From Artocarpus heterophyllus (Eukaryota; Streptophyta; Magnoliopsida; Rosales; Moraceae), in assembly GCA_025403435.1 (NCBI GenBank), contig CM046350.1, forward strand, positions 32,517,346 through 32,581,345: a DNA stretch of 64,000 nt, read 5' to 3'. Positions within the stretch are counted from its first letter, which is position 1. Every line of letters begins with the position of its first letter. The notes beneath the pieces are model-generated. The model did no database searches. It worked only from the letters and a program-made list of their open reading frames with translations, and had not been told where the DNA came from. Position numbers and translations under genes: made by a program. Positions 1 through 12,725 of this stretch are shown one piece after another.

Positions 1-1755
1 TAAAGATTGTTATGTTGTCTATATTCCTTTTGGGAAATGGTTTGTCTTGGCCATCGGAGTTGGACTCCGTGAATAGAAACATTGGCGCGTTGTCATAGGT
101 GACGATGTGTTGGATCGGGACATAAAGTGAATTGATTTGGATTAATAATTCCGTCTTGGCAAATCGATTCACTTTAGACAATCATTTGTATTGTATCTTA
201 ATCCTGAGATGAATAATGGGCCCGTTGTCTCGACTTGTGTCTTTTGATGTACCAATGGGTGACTCCCACATCTCTATAGTGGCATGCATGCCGGTACGTT
301 GGAGGCATGACTCTTGGTAGCGTAGACTTGTTATTCATAGATATGGAATCCATAGCTCCTCTTTAGGAGTAATGATATCCTCTTATATGCGTTGTCCTGT
401 AATTGGAAAACTGGAGCGCTCAACCATTTGGATACATAGGTGTAACCGAATGGTATACTATCTTTAGATGGTAAGTTTTCTAATGGTGAGACAATGGAAC
501 GTAAGATAAAAATAATCGGGAAGGTAAGACAGAACTTGTCCTTAAGCCGATTATGGATGATCATATGGGGATGCGATACACTATGATATGTCATGGAGAC
601 TTAGCTACACGAGCTTCGTAATTCTATAAAGTTCGAGAGTGCAGCTCCAAGCTTTTAGTGGAGTAGCGTTGGAGTTGATAATTGTGAAATGTATATCTGG
701 GATATTGGGTTTCATAATTATCATGAGCTTAAACTTTATAGGTCCATTTTGGTCCCCTTTGCTAGCTCACAAAATCCTATAACGACACGGCGTGCTTTTC
801 CAATAATTGGTGACTTATGTCGGATTTATCAGATTGGTTTAAAATTTATAAGAATCAAATAATTCATGTCTGTTTATCGGTTGAATTAATTATGTAAGAA
901 ATTAGTTCAAGATGAACTTGTTGAATTATGGCGTTCGGATAATTCTTGTCTGTTTATCGGTTGTTTTAATTTTGGACAATTAGAACAAGATAAACTTGTA
1001 GAATTATTGTGAATTGATTTATTTTCTTAGAGATTATCTTGATAAAGTTTGTTTTGATCAGATATCTTTTCTATTGGGCTATTTGAATCAAAACTGAGAC
1101 TTTATCCTTTAGAATCTCGGGTGGAAAATAAAAGATTCGCGGAGATTTTTTCTCGGCAGTTCGGCATGCCGGATGACGTGTTCGGCCTGCCGAACTGGCC
1201 AGTTCGGCCTGCCTATCTCACAGTTCGGCATGCCGACCGCGACAGCTAAGATTACGCGTTTTTCACGCGTATCTTATCAGATATTGATCCAAACTTGATT
1301 CTGTTTCGATTTTTGAGACCTAATCTGATATGGACTGACCCCAAGGACCAATAGGTATAAAAAGGGAGTGAGTCTAATGATTTACTCAGATCAATTTGAG
1401 AGATTAAGAGTGATACTCTTCTAATGAGCATCTGAAAACTCCCTGAGAGCTTTTGTTCACAAATCACGAACACTAGCTTTGGGTTCTCTCTATTGGTTGG
1501 AAGGAGAGTCACCGGTGGAAGAGCTGTACGTGTGAGCCCACACTCACTCCGGTTGTGGATAGAGAATAGCAAAGAAGACCAGTTGGTTGAGGCTCTTCTG
1601 GAACGTTACTTCTCTACACAGGTCGCGGAGGTTCTTCGGCACACTGAGGTTAGTAAGATCTGTTTAATTTATACATATAACATGTCAAACTTGTGTTTTG
1701 GAAAATACTCTGATGGAAAATTTTTAAAATTCCGCTGCGCACTTTGTTTCCAACA
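1..1755 (+). mobile_element. Ty1/copia LTR, left-truncated by window edge (3' or solo LTR)
   Basis: The segment matches, in opposite orientation, both LTRs of the copia element at 20900-30620 along its whole length. It ends in ...TTTCCAACA at 1755, the counterpart of the TGTTG terminus of those LTRs. About 0.3 kb of the LTR start lies outside the window. The sequence after 1755 is not a tRNA-iMet primer site, so this is the 3' LTR of an element extending left, or a solo LTR. It contains a palindrome array (about 1152-1235). Divergence from the other copies is clearly greater than between the two LTRs of the complete element, so it is a separate, older insertion. Confidence 0.85.
1152..1235. 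repeat. TTCGGC/GCCGAA palindrome array in copia LTR
   Basis: Four or five GC-rich imperfect palindromes stand out in an AT-rich LTR. One full copy, TTCGGCCTGCCGAA, is at 1181-1194. Spacing is roughly 20-25 bp. The same motif recurs in the other copia and gypsy LTRs of this window. Confidence 0.85.
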
Positions 1756-1779
1756 GGGAATTTTAAAAAAATAGAAAAA

Positions 1780-3621
1780 TGAGCAGAAGACCTAATAGGA
1801 TATATTTTATCAAAACTTGAATTTTAAACAATAAGCTTGCAAATCCACAATAAATTATAGATGTCAATTTATCATAAATTCTATTTTTGTAATTCTTTTT
1901 GTATATATTATACTTATCAACATATTATATATCTTGCCTTTCAATCACCCACATATGGAGTGCCCCGACTAAGGTTTAAGGTTCTGCTCCTAAGTTTATA
2001 TCATCATAACCTGTCCTGTAAGACTATCTTTTCGTACATAAACTATCTAGAGTTGTTTCTACTCTAGAACAACATTTTCAACTATTCAATGCTCAGAATT
2101 TATGATTTAGAGTCTAAATCTTATTGGATATCTATTTTTTATTCCTATGATGTCAAATTATGCATACTTAATTATGTATATTTTTCTCAACTCATCTACT
2201 AAGTAAATCATTCTCATAAACCAACTTGGAATCAAACACATTTTATGGTAAATCATTTATTTTCACATCCAAATGTAATTCAAATTATGGCTACCACAAA
2301 ATAGATAAAAGATCCTACATCTTTGGAACATAAGTTTATTGATAACTTATAAACCACTCTCACTATATATGCTCCAAATACGCATTCATCGTAAGCAATA
2401 TAAAGTAAAATTGTAAAATTAAACTTAAATATTAATTCCATAATTATGTTAATTTATTTAATTGATGTGCTTTTTTATTACTATGCTCCAAAATATGCAT
2501 ATTAATTTCCACAATATTATTTTATTTATTATAAATTAAAACCAAATTTTTATTTAGTTTAAATCACATTAAAGTTGATTTTTAAAACATATAACTTAAT
2601 TTCTAAATCACTTAAAAGTAAAATAATTAAAAACTTTGATTTTTCACAAAATCTACAAAATTTAAATAAATATTTAAACAAATAAAATAGAATATAAATC
2701 ATCAAAAATCCTTAAAATTTTGTATTTTTCTTCTTTTTTTTAAAATTTTCCACCATGGGATTCTAGGGGAAAACGGCTTGTCTTTTTTTTTTTTTTTTGG
2801 CTCTTGCTCTTGGTCATTTTTGGCCTCCAGGTGTCGTTTTTTGCCTAGAAAAAGGCCAAAAACAATCCATTGAGTTTTTCACCCATTTTGATTCAAAATC
2901 AAGTTTCTAATCATGTTTCTAAGCTCAAAAATGATGTGTAATCATCCACAATCATCCAAAACTAATTTCTAATAATTTTTATACTAAAATCATAATTTAA
3001 ATCAAAGTGAAAGCTTTGAAAATCTAACCTTAAAACTTAGCTCAAATGTTGTTTGGTCTTGAAAATCCCCTCATTTCCTTGCTCTATGAATTTGCGTGAG
3101 GTTAGTTTTGTGATTTTTGGAGGAAATTAGGTTGGGTTTTGGTGTTTGAGTTGTTGGGTTTTCTTTGGGTTTTCCTCTATTTTGAGCTGCCATAAAAGAA
3201 AGAAGAAACAAAGGAAGAAGGAAAGAAAAACAAAGAAGAAGGAAATGGAGAAGCAGGGGAAGAAGAAAAGGAAAGAAAGAAAAGAAAAATAAAAAAAAAT
3301 AAAAGGAAAGAGGAATATAGAAGATGTGGGGGATGGGTTGAAGGAAGAAGCGGGGGAATCAGAGACGAGCTGTCTCTAGTTATTCTCCATGGTAAGGTTG
3401 GAGGAAAATGTTAAATGACACTTTCGTAAATGAGAAGAATAATGAGGGCATTTTCATAATTTCATAGAATATGTGTAGAAAAGTTTTTAAAAAAATTCAA
3501 ATAGATAAAATGGGTAAAATTAGACATATTTGTGATAAAAATAAAATTACAAAATTTATGCTTGCACTGTAATAATTAAATTTAACATAAGTATTACTCG
3601 CTTAAAATAACGACTGTTACA
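1780..3621 (-). mobile_element. degenerate, truncated gypsy-type LTR relic
   Basis: The right end ...ATAACGACTGTTACA at 3621 and blocks at about 1930-2000, 2280-2460 and 2880-3120 resemble the solo LTR at 43188-45420 in the same order (for example a shared block around GCTCCAAATACG). The left end is lost next to the copia LTR, which probably inserted into it. Read on the minus strand it would start TGTAACAGTCG, like chromovirus-type LTRs. No coding capacity is seen. It includes A/G-rich tracts at 3190-3310. Confidence 0.5.
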
Positions 3622-6330
3622 AGTTTTAATAGTTACTTTTATGTTTACCAGTCGGTAACTATTATTGTTTTAGTCCTATAATATGGCTCAAACTGTTGTG
3701 AAAAATTAGATAGTTTGACAAATAGAATCCATAGTAATTAATGAGCATTAAATTTGGAGAGCTCGTTAAATGCGATTTTGGATAGGCAATTGTTTTTGAC
3801 TAGCTAATGTATTTTATTTTTTAGAAAAATATTTTTTTTATCTAAATGGAATTTAAATTGAAGAATCATTGCTCAAACCTTTTCCGTTCTAAAATTTATC
3901 TTTCTTAGAAAAGACTTCTTTCTTCTTCTTTTTTCTAAGAACATAAATGAACCTGCAAATAAAAATTTCATATAACTTTGGGTTTGGTATAATTATATAT
4001 AGTTTACCATGTAATCAATCATGCACATATATCGCACGTGAAGAACTCCATTGTCCATATTGCACAGGTACTGCGTTAGTATATATCGCCACCATCATCT
4101 ACCATCGTCTCGATTCTACATATTCTCATTCGTAGGTGAAAAACAAAAAACCTAAAAGTCAAGCTCTAGAAACACTCACTAGAAACTAAAAAGCAACAAG
4201 AAAAATATATATGATAAGAGAAAAAGCAAATGTGTTTAGGAAGTATAGTCAGAACTGAAACTTTTAAACTGAAAACTACAACTGTGAGACATTGATTATT
4301 GTAGCGTGCAAGAACTTTACATTACAACAACTAAATGTTTTAGTTAGAGCTGATTTTGACAAATACTCTATCGAAATTGATGGGAGTTGTGAGATTAGAT
4401 TAATAAAGATGGAAACCCTAAAGCGAAAGGAGGACCCATAAATCTTTTAGTCCATTGCAATGTGATTAAGTTTTTTCACGCCTAGTATTTCCTCACATTA
4501 ATTTGTCTTTGTGAGATCTGAAGAAAATGATTGCATCATTTTTTAAGAAAACTACTTGTGTCACGTGCTCCGCACGTGTTGAGCACGTATGGGATTTATA
4601 AAGGAAAATAAAAATCGTTTGCACTTTTTATGAGCTATTGTAAGGTGTTTGTTTAACTAAAAATGTTTATTCTCAATAAATATATATATATATATATATA
4701 TATCTAGAAGACAAAGAAGGAAAAAAATGTTTATTTCCGAGATATATATATATATATATATATATATAGAAGACAAAGCAGGGAAAAAAATCTTTTTAAA
4801 ATGTGAAAAATAGGCATTAACGTCAATCAATGTACATCAATCGAACAAAAAAAAGTCAACATCGGTTGGAGAGAAAAGGCAGAGAAAAGAAAAAAGAAAA
4901 AGAAAGGAAATTAATCAAAAACCCGCATCAAAATCAGGCAAAAAAAAAAAAAAAACGAGGCGTGCGAAACGTCTTTTCACGAGAAAGCGAAAATGTTGAA
5001 ACTCTGACTGAAACCCATTATCTCTCGATGGATAGGTAAAGATATAAATAGCGTGGTACATGGATATTTCTAAACTATTTCTTGAAATGTTTTTATGTTA
5101 AAGAATTCTTTTTAATTAATGTTTAAGGTTAGTTAGTTTGTTTTTGCCCATTGCAAGACATATAAACAACTAAAACTCTAAAGGTTAACCTTGCATTATG
5201 GCGTTGAGTTTCTTTTTTTTTTTTTTTTTGGAACAGTTTACGGCGTTGAGTTTTAAATGTCAATCTTTTGTCCAAAATCTCATGAATAGTACGTTAGCGG
5301 TGGAAATAATATTTGCCTGATTTTATGTGTTTCTGGATGCGTACATTTTAATTTTTCTACTTATTCAAACTTTCCATCTAATGTCTTCTAAGGTAGGGGA
5401 AAAAAGCCCACCCAATGTGTGCCACTCAACATCACATAACCCCAAAAAAAAATCACAAATAAAAGGCTTTAAAAATAAAAATAATAATAGACTTATATTG
5501 GAAATATAACCATTAAAAACAAGTCAATATATATATATATATTAGCAAATTATTTTCAAAAAACAATCAAAGAACAAAATTGTTCTTTCTAAAATGTTTA
5601 CACTTTTTTTTTAGCTTTGTTTTTTAAAAATTCATCTCGGAAGACATTACTCAAACATCTTTGATTTCAGAGGACATTTTTTTTATCCAAATTAACATAG
5701 AAACAGGTTTTTAAGTTTAATGGTCAAATAAACCCTAAAATTCTTAAATAATTTAAAGTTAACGATCAAGAAAATTTGTTGGTATTACATAATTACTTGT
5801 TTATTTATCATCACTATAATAAAAATGGTTTAATTGGATGAAACATAAGGGCCAACACTTTTATTCTCATAAATTACAATTTTTTTTTGGAGGGAATCAT
5901 AAATTACACTTAGATACCATATAATTTGATTTTCTTTTCAAACTGCTCCCAGTGACGTTGCGCAAATTGAAGTGTGAAATGTAAATTTTTACCCGTCTAA
6001 ATAAGATAATCATTAGGAGTTAGTTGAGAAAAGATTTGGAATTGATTTTATACATAGATAGATTTGGAATTGACGTTAGATTATGTTTGCACCTATCAAT
6101 ATATAAAATATTTTTGTCACTCTATATGAACAAATATGAAGTGGCACTCGATGTCCTTATGCCAAGCTAAGGGCTTTTTAATGGTTTGCAAATGTAGTCA
6201 TAAAAATTGAAATATTTATCTTCTATACTACCTTTTTTAGATGAGGATTGATTTGTGGCACTTGTTATAAAATTGTTAGATTTAAGCCGCATTCCATGAC
6301 AAAAACTAATATGAAATGACTAATGCACCC
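3622..6330. other. AT-rich spacer without recognisable gene
   Basis: No ORF with a recognisable domain is present. Two (TA)n tracts (4681-4703 and 4742-4768), each followed by a similar AGAAGACAAAG block, look like a local duplication of about 60 bp. A CACGTG-core cluster lies near 4562-4590. The rest is A/T homopolymers and short chance ORFs. Confidence 0.6.
4679..4800. repeat. duplicated (TA)n microsatellite plus AGAAGACAAAG block
   Basis: Two TA tracts of about 22-27 bp are each followed by AGAAGACAAAG, a purine-rich stretch and AAAAAAATSTTT. This looks like a tandem duplication of about 62 bp. Confidence 0.7.
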
Positions 6331-7073
6331 AATCTTCAAATTAGGGTTTTCTTTTTTTTTTTTCTCTTGAACCTCTTTTTTCCGTTCTCTTAGCTCTAAT
6401 CGTCCTCTTCTTCTTCTCTCCCTTCTCCAAGTATTTACTCCGGCAAGCCACTCCCATCCCGACCTCCTCCACCACCCTTCTCTCTATGCCCTCCCTCCTC
6501 TGACGACCTCGCCAAAGCCCTAATCCTCACCAATATTGCGTCTCCCGAACTCCTTTGAAACCTTCCTCTTCTTCTTTCCCTCAAAACCTCTTCCCCTCTC
6601 CGAATCTGGATTCGTACTTACTATTGAACCTGTATAGCTGCTCGGATCGGAGCTCATCATATCATCTAGATCTCCTAGCAGCGGCCTTCTGTTTTACCTC
6701 ATCAGATTGAATTTCGTCATGTTGTAGCAAGACCTAGCGCATCTCCTCGTGGCGGCCTCGCGTTCAAGGCAGATCAGAGTCACACATCACAGTGGCCTTG
6801 TGTTTGGATCTCTGCGCAACAGTTGATGTTTTCCGTCATTCTCCCTGTGAGAGTGAGTGGAGCAGATTTGTCTCTGGCGGTTCTATCGCGGCCGCTGAGC
6901 TGAGGACGATGCATTGATGTTCTTTGATTTATGTTTTGCTTTTGTGTTTTTTCTTTTATTTTTTGGAATTGTTGTTTTATGATCTGATCTTAAATGTTAC
7001 AATTTTTGTGCTTTTGTGTTTTTCCTAAATGTTTTGAATTTTTGTGATTTTTTTTTTAAATTTTTTTGGGTAC
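6331..7073. other. GC-richer, gene-like segment without ORF
   Basis: After a pyrimidine-rich stretch (6350-6430) the composition rises above the flanks, with motifs common in plant 5' leaders (TCTTCTTCTTCTC runs, GGCGGCC patches near 6680-6900). No frame stays open for a useful length. It could be an untranslated leader, a dead exon or a captured gene fragment. It continued, before the two gypsy insertions, into 16112-16228 and then 18360 onward: removing both insertions with their target duplications joins the flanks cleanly. Confidence 0.4.
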
Positions 7074-9237
7074 TGTCACGCACCGGAGTACGGAAGATGA
7101 CGTGGCAGATTATTTAGATTAATTAAAGGAGAATTTTAATTAAAATCTAGAGTTTAAGGGGTTGAATTAAGTATAAAAGGTGGGATTCATTAAAACACTT
7201 TGTAAAGAGTTCATGTAAATAAGACAATTTAAAACATTAAACAAATAAATATTAAATTAATAAAACCGCGAGTATGGGTTACACAACCCACAACTTGTGC
7301 ACACACATGGTACTGACAATATCATAAATACAATTACAGTCCAAGTACAAATAAAGTTAACTCTTACATGCCTTGATTAAATAATACAAAATATAAATCA
7401 ATCCTCCTATTGCTCCTGAGTTCGATCCGAAGAATCATCTCCAAACCTAAATGGGAAACCACCTAGAGGGGGAAATTTAAAATAATAAAACGTGAGCGAA
7501 AGGCTCAGTAGGACTATGTTTTATAAAATAATTTAATGCAAATAAACATATCATTATTTAGGAGTTACTCAAAAGAAAACTTAAATAAATAAATAGATAA
7601 TTTGAGTGGAACCGTCCTGACCCAGAACAGCCTACTCGCACAATCAAAAACACCATTTTTCTTTTACCTAGGCAAACCATGATATCACCACCATAGTGGC
7701 CCAGTTGGGTTTCGGGACCTGCCCCCAAGGTCGATCGCTACACGACCCGATCTCTGATATGACATCATGCCTATGTGTTTATTATCATTATCATTCAAAA
7801 CCCAATTACCGAGTGTTATCAATTACATTTGTTATGAAGTTCATTTCAGATCACGATATATTAAAATATAACCGATAAATCCATTTTCAAACACCGTTGA
7901 AAACATTTTAATAGAAATCCTTTTCAAAGCCAAATCATTTCAAAACTAGGCTACCAAAGAAATAGGATAGAAGTCCTACCTCAATACTCATGCCGGTGCC
8001 CCACACTGTAATCCCGGTCCGCTATACGTTGGCTCCGCGGAACCACGAACGATCCTAGATACAAACTAAGTCGATCAATATCTAGTTCGAGACATTCTAT
8101 GTTACTAAACCATTTCATGATGTCCTAGTGTGCCATTTATACCGTTAAAATCATCCTATAAGGTTGGAATCTAAATCAGGGTTCAAAACTGTGAAAACGG
8201 GTAAAAATCACAAAAATTTCCATGCCTCGGTTGGCCTGCCAGACTCCCTGCTTCGGCCTGGCGAACTGTGCCAGAAGCAAAGTTCGGTCGGCCGAACAAT
8301 TTCCAGGTTTGACCTGCCGGACTGAAGAACACCGGCCGGCCGATCCCTGTTTCGGCCTGCCGAACACGCACTTCGGCCTGCCGAACTGGGAAAACCCAAA
8401 AATTCCAGCCACGTGTTTCGATTTCCCCAAAACCCAAATCTTGATTCTAACCTGTTTTTCTTAAATCTCAGGCATAGAAAACATTTATAGATGATAGAAA
8501 AACATATTTAGACGCTTTAAAACTCATTTAAACAAGATTCAAACACAAAAATCTCGAAAATCCAAAAATAGAAAAAATTGAGGAAAAATGAAAAATCTTG
8601 AATCCAATTCATTTTTCTTCAATCTAAGCTTAGATTCTAGTTGTTCTAAGTTCATTTAACTCAAATCCAAGGTTTTCTAGGCTTAAACAAACCTAGATTT
8701 CAAAATTGCACAAAATTGAAAATTTTGGAAAAAGTTTAGAAATTTCAAATCTAACCTCGAATCGAAGCTTTGATCCGCGTTCTCGGCTGCCAATTCACGT
8801 CCCTGAGCTTCCTCCTTGCTAACCCGAAGCTTAGATTCGAAATTGGGTTTCAAAATTTTGAGAGAGATAGAGAGAGAGAGGGGTTGCCAAGAGAGATCAA
8901 GAGAGAGAGAGAGAGAGTGAAATCGGGAGAGTGAGGAGAGAGGAGGAAGAGAGAGAATAAATAGAGGAAAACGGTGGGCGATTTTACTGTGCGAAAACCA
9001 TGTGCCGCCCACGGTTTTGTAAAACGGAGTATTTTTAACATTTTACAAATTGTTGTGTTTTAAAACTCAAAACATCATTTTAAAACAATAAGAAATCATT
9101 TGAACGCATCAATTTAACAAAACAACCAAAAATTCAAAATCCAACCAAATAATCTAATTAATGTTAAAACATTAATTATGGCACACTAATCCATCATTTA
9201 CATTACATTAGCGTTAAATAAATTTCGGGGCGTTACA
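7074..9237 (-). repeat. Gypsy-1 3' LTR
   Basis: 2164 bp, TGTCACGCACCGG...GGGGCGTTACA as read on plus. It carries a palindrome array (about 8222-8390) and (GA)n tracts at 8866-8925. This copy retains about 40 bp of GA-rich sequence missing from the 5' LTR. Confidence 0.95.
8222..8390. repeat. TTCGGC/GCCGAA palindrome array in Gypsy-1 3' LTR
   Basis: About seven units at 20-25 bp spacing. Full copies of TTCGGCCTGCCGAA sit at 8351-8364 and 8372-8385, and a close variant TTCGGTCGGCCGAA lies near 8283. Others have C-to-T-type changes. Each unit is a dyad with a 2-nt centre. Confidence 0.9.
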
Positions 9238-9255
9238 ACTCTCCACCCCTAAAAG
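9238..9255 (-). other. Gypsy-1 polypurine tract
   Basis: Directly inside the 3' LTR the minus strand reads AGGGGTGGAGAG followed by the LTR start TTGTAACG. This is the expected plus-strand primer of a Ty3/gypsy element. Confidence 0.85.
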
Positions 9256-9284
9256 AAATTTCACCCTCGAATTTACAACTCATT

Positions 9285-10475
9285 TCAGAAACAAAACAAA
9301 TGCGGATACAATTTCCACATACTCGACTCTAGCTCCCAAGTGGCTTCATCAACCCCGTGATGCTGCCACACGACCTTTACCAACGGTATCTCACGACGAC
9401 GTAAACTAATCACCTTCCGGTCGATAATCTTTATCGGCACTTCTTCGTACGTCGTATCTTCTTGAACCTGCACATCACGGAACGAAACTATCTTACCCTG
9501 CTCAGGTGGACACTTCCTAAGCATCGACACATGAAACACATCGTGAACATGAGAAAGTTCGGGCGGAAGATCAAGCCGATAAGCGACCACACCAACACGC
9601 TGAGTGATCTCGAATGGCTCAATATACCTCGGCGCGAGCTTACCACTCACCCCGAACCGCATAGTTCCTTTACGAGGCGATACCCTCAAGAGAACAAAAT
9701 CTCCAACCGCGAACTCTAAGGGTCTACGTCTCCTATCCGCGTAACTCTTCTGACGACTCTGAGCTGCCCTCAACCGATCTCGAATAACCGCGACTTTCTT
9801 GTTGCTATCACGAATCTCATCCGCCCCAAGAATAACCCTATCTTTCGGCTCGGCCCAACACACAGGTGATTGACACGGTCGCCCATACAATGCCTCAAAC
9901 GGTGCCATACCGATACTAGCCTAATAACTATTGTTGTATGCAAACTCCGCCAGATGCAAACATTGCTTCCAATTCCCGTTGAAGTCTAACGCACAAGCAC
10001 GCAATATATCCTTGAGAACCTGAATGACCCGCTCGGACTGCCCATCAGTCTGAGGATGAAACGCAGTACTGAAGTTCAAATCTGTACCCAAAGCCTCTTG
10101 AAAACTCCTCCAGTACTTAGCATTAAACCTGGTGTCTCGATCAGAGGTGATGGACAAAGGAACTCCATGCAACCTCACAATGTTCTGCATATACAACTCC
10201 CCGAGAACCTTTCTAGAACACGTCGACCTAAATGGAATGAAATGCGCCGATTTCGTCAACCTGTCGACCACAACCCAAACTGCATCATACCGCTGCTCCA
10301 TCCTCGGCAAACCTGTGAGGAAATCCATCGTCACATGCTCCCATTTCCACCCTGGAATAGGAAGCGGCTGAAGCTGACCTGCAGGCTTCTGATGCTCGGC
10401 TTTCACCTGAAGACACGTTGAACACTTGGCCACGTACTCGCGAACATCTTTCTTCATGCCTCTCCACCAATACTA
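9285..10475 (-). pseudogene. Gypsy-1 integrase with chromodomain-like C-terminus (two in-frame stops)
   Basis: This is the integrase part of the polyprotein, which joins element cDNA to host DNA. The HHCC zinc-binding region spans the end of the upstream open segment and its continuation (KCSTC near 10420). The catalytic core shows the first Asp in MDFLTGLP, the second in TSDRDTRF and the Glu in FHPQTDGQSERV. Beyond a GPF-like region the last 50 residues (EEVPIKIIDRK ... VKVVWQHHGVDEATWELE) look like the C-terminal chromodomain-type motif of chromoviruses. TAG stops at 10473-10475 and 9921-9923 interrupt one otherwise continuous frame. Both fall where homologues commonly have Gln or a neighbour reachable by one transition. 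Confidence 0.9.
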
Positions 10476-11637
10476 CCTCTTCAAATCACGATACATCTTG
10501 GTGCTCCCCGGATGAATAGCGAACTGAGACCTATGGGCTTCGTCTAGAACGGCTTTCGTCATCTCGACGATAACTGGAACTGCAAGACGCTCCCGAAAGT
10601 ACAACGATCTATCTGCATGCATGCTCCATTCCTCGAACTGCTCTCCGTTCTGAATCCGCGACCAAATCTCCTGCAAATACTGATCCTGCCACTGACTTTG
10701 CTTCACCATCCGAACAAGAGCTGGAGTCTCTTCCACATGATACACCGAAACGCAATCACAGTCTTCATGATACCGTAGCCGATACTCACTCACTGTCGCA
10801 TCTCTGCTCCAGTCCTCAAAAACCAAACAAGCGAGAATCCCTGAAGACTTCCTGCTAAGCGCGTCCGCGACCACATTAACTTTCTCGGGATGATATTGCA
10901 ACGCAAAATCACAATCCTCCATATACTCGATCCACCTACGCTGCCTCAAGTTAAGATCCCTCTGAGTGAACAGATACCTCAAACTCTTGTGATCGGAGAA
11001 GACCTGAAACGACACCCCATACAAGTAACACCTCCAAATCTTCAGCGCGTAAATCACCGCCGCAAGCTCTAAATCATGAGTAGGATAATTCCGCTCGTGA
11101 GGTCGTAGCTGTCTCGATCCGTACGCAACCACACGTCCATGCTGCATCAACACGCATCCAAGTCTGTGCCTTGAAGCATCTGTATAAACCTCATACGGCT
11201 CGTCACTGCTAGGAATAACCAACACTGGAGCTGAAGTCAACCGGTTCTTCAATTCCTGAAAAGCAAGCTCACAATCTTCATCCCACTCAAACCTGACATT
11301 TTTCTTGATCAATCTCATCAACAGAGCTGCAATCTTCAAAAAATCCTTTACAAATTTCCTGTAATATCCAGCAAGACCCAAGAAGCTGCGAATCTCCGCT
11401 ACATTCCTTGGTCGTTCCCACTCCAATATAGCTTCAATCTTGGATAGATCCATAGAAATACCATGCTCCGAGATAACATGACCCAGAAACTTGACCTCAG
11501 TCAACCAAAACTCACACTTTTCCCTCTTAGCATACAACTGGTGCTCCCGCAGAGTCTGAAGCACGATCTGGAGATGCTGCTCATGCTCCTCCCAAGTCTT
11601 AGAATACACAAGAATATCGTCGATGAACACGAATCAC
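10476..11637 (-). pseudogene. Gypsy-1 reverse transcriptase C-terminal half and RNase H
   Basis: This is the longest open stretch of the element (385 residues). It starts at the RT catalytic motif [10 protein letters not shown] (the FxDD box of Ty3/gypsy), continues through the RT thumb, and then RNase [14 protein letters not shown] with the first catalytic Asp, an ELAA Glu, [10 protein letters not shown], and the final Asp in VVADALSR. It ends in the start of the integrase zinc-binding region ([14 protein letters not shown]) at the TAG 10473-10475. The catalytic residues are still visible. A one-base insertion just upstream, about 11630-11640, breaks it from the RT N-terminal half. Confidence 0.92.
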
Positions 11638-12276
11638 GAACTGATCCAGATACGGCCTAAATATCCTGTTCATCAAATCCATAAAAGCTGCCGGAGCATT
11701 CGTCAACCCAAACGACATAACCAGAAATTCAAAGTGCCCATACCGAGTCCTAAAAGCTGTCTTGGGAATATCCTCTTCCTTAATCCTGAGCTGATGATAA
11801 TCCGACCGTAAATCAATCTTTGAGAAGTATCGCGAACCTCCCAACTGATCAAACAACTCATCAATCCTCGACAAGGGATACTTGTTCTTCACCGTAACAC
11901 GATTTAGCAGCCGATAATCCACACATAACCTGAGAGTCCCATCATGCTTCTTAGCAAACAAAACCGGTGCTCCCCACGGAGATGTGCTGTTCTGAATATA
12001 CCCTTTATTAGCAAGCTCCTGAAGTTGCTTCCTCAATTCCTACATTTCTGTCGGCGCCATCCGATAAGGTGCCATAGAAATCGGTGATGTCCCTGGAAAC
12101 AACTCGATACCAAACTCAATCTCCCGATGCGGTGGTAACCCTGGTAACTCATTGGGGAAGACATTCTCGAACTCACCAACCACCGAAATCGCTACACTGC
12201 CACTCGAAACATAGGCTCGCAATCCAGGTTGGCAAGAAAAGCACAACAACCTAGATTCCTTTGCCCTCCTAGACAC
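11638..12276 (-). pseudogene. Gypsy-1 reverse transcriptase N-terminal half
   Basis: RT fingers and palm motifs are in order: GLPPHREIEF and MAPYRMAP leader, [20 protein letters not shown] (first catalytic Asp region), [24 protein letters not shown] and [17 protein letters not shown] at 12040-12042 interrupts it. It is in a different frame from the protease upstream (shift near 12230) and from the RT C-terminal half downstream (shift near 11635). RT copies element RNA into cDNA in the virus-like particle. Confidence 0.92.
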
Positions 12277-12725
12277 GACTTCATGAGACGCTCACTCATT
12301 GACCAATCACCACCACCCTGGTAAGTGATCATCATCCCCCTATCAGAAACTAAGGTCACTTTTCTAAGTTGGCAGTCCACGACTACACTATACCGGGACA
12401 ACCAGTCCATCCTTAGAATTACATCATAGGAGCTCATGGGGAGTATAATCAAATCACTTTTCAAAATCTCATCCCCAATCTTTATTTTACAGGATTTACA
12501 CATACAATTTACACACACCCGCCCCAAGGGAGAAGTTATGACTAGGGGTTCATTAAACTCTTCTACCTCTAATCCCAAGGCATGTACAAAAGAACTCGAA
12601 ATGAGAGAATGAGAGGCACCGGTATCAAATAAAACGCGAGCTAAAGATCTGGAAACCAAAATCATACCATCGACAACCGCATTACCAATATGAGAATCTG
12701 GCCCTCCAGATGCCATTGCATGAAT
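12192..12725 (-). pseudogene. Gypsy-1 aspartic protease
   Basis: The segment after gag contains LFDTGASHSLIS, the active-site Asp-Thr-Gly of retroviral-type aspartic proteases, and the second conserved region VILRMDWLSRYSVVVDC. It is open from Met at about 12716 to 12192, where the frame terminates because of a shift. The real continuation into RT is in another frame from about 12276. It is one polyprotein with gag in life, in the same frame as gag. Confidence 0.88.

Noticed and set aside
1493..1774. ORF at the end of the copia LTR, similar to 20891-21163 on minus
   Set aside because: It starts at a non-ATG codon and is interrupted in the 5' LTR of Copia-1; the similarity reflects LTR homology only.
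8222..8390. CRISPR-like regular spacing
   Set aside because: Units vary, spacers are repeats themselves, and the setting is a plant LTR; no cas genes.
8176..8464. Overlapping ORFs on both strands rich in Arg/Pro/Gly
   Set aside because: They are the palindrome array read in several frames; dyad repeats keep frames open on both strands.
8866..9041. Ser/Leu-rich ORF in Gypsy-1 LTR, also at 15719-15910 and 16418-16784
   Set aside because: Translation of GA/CT repeats inside the LTR.
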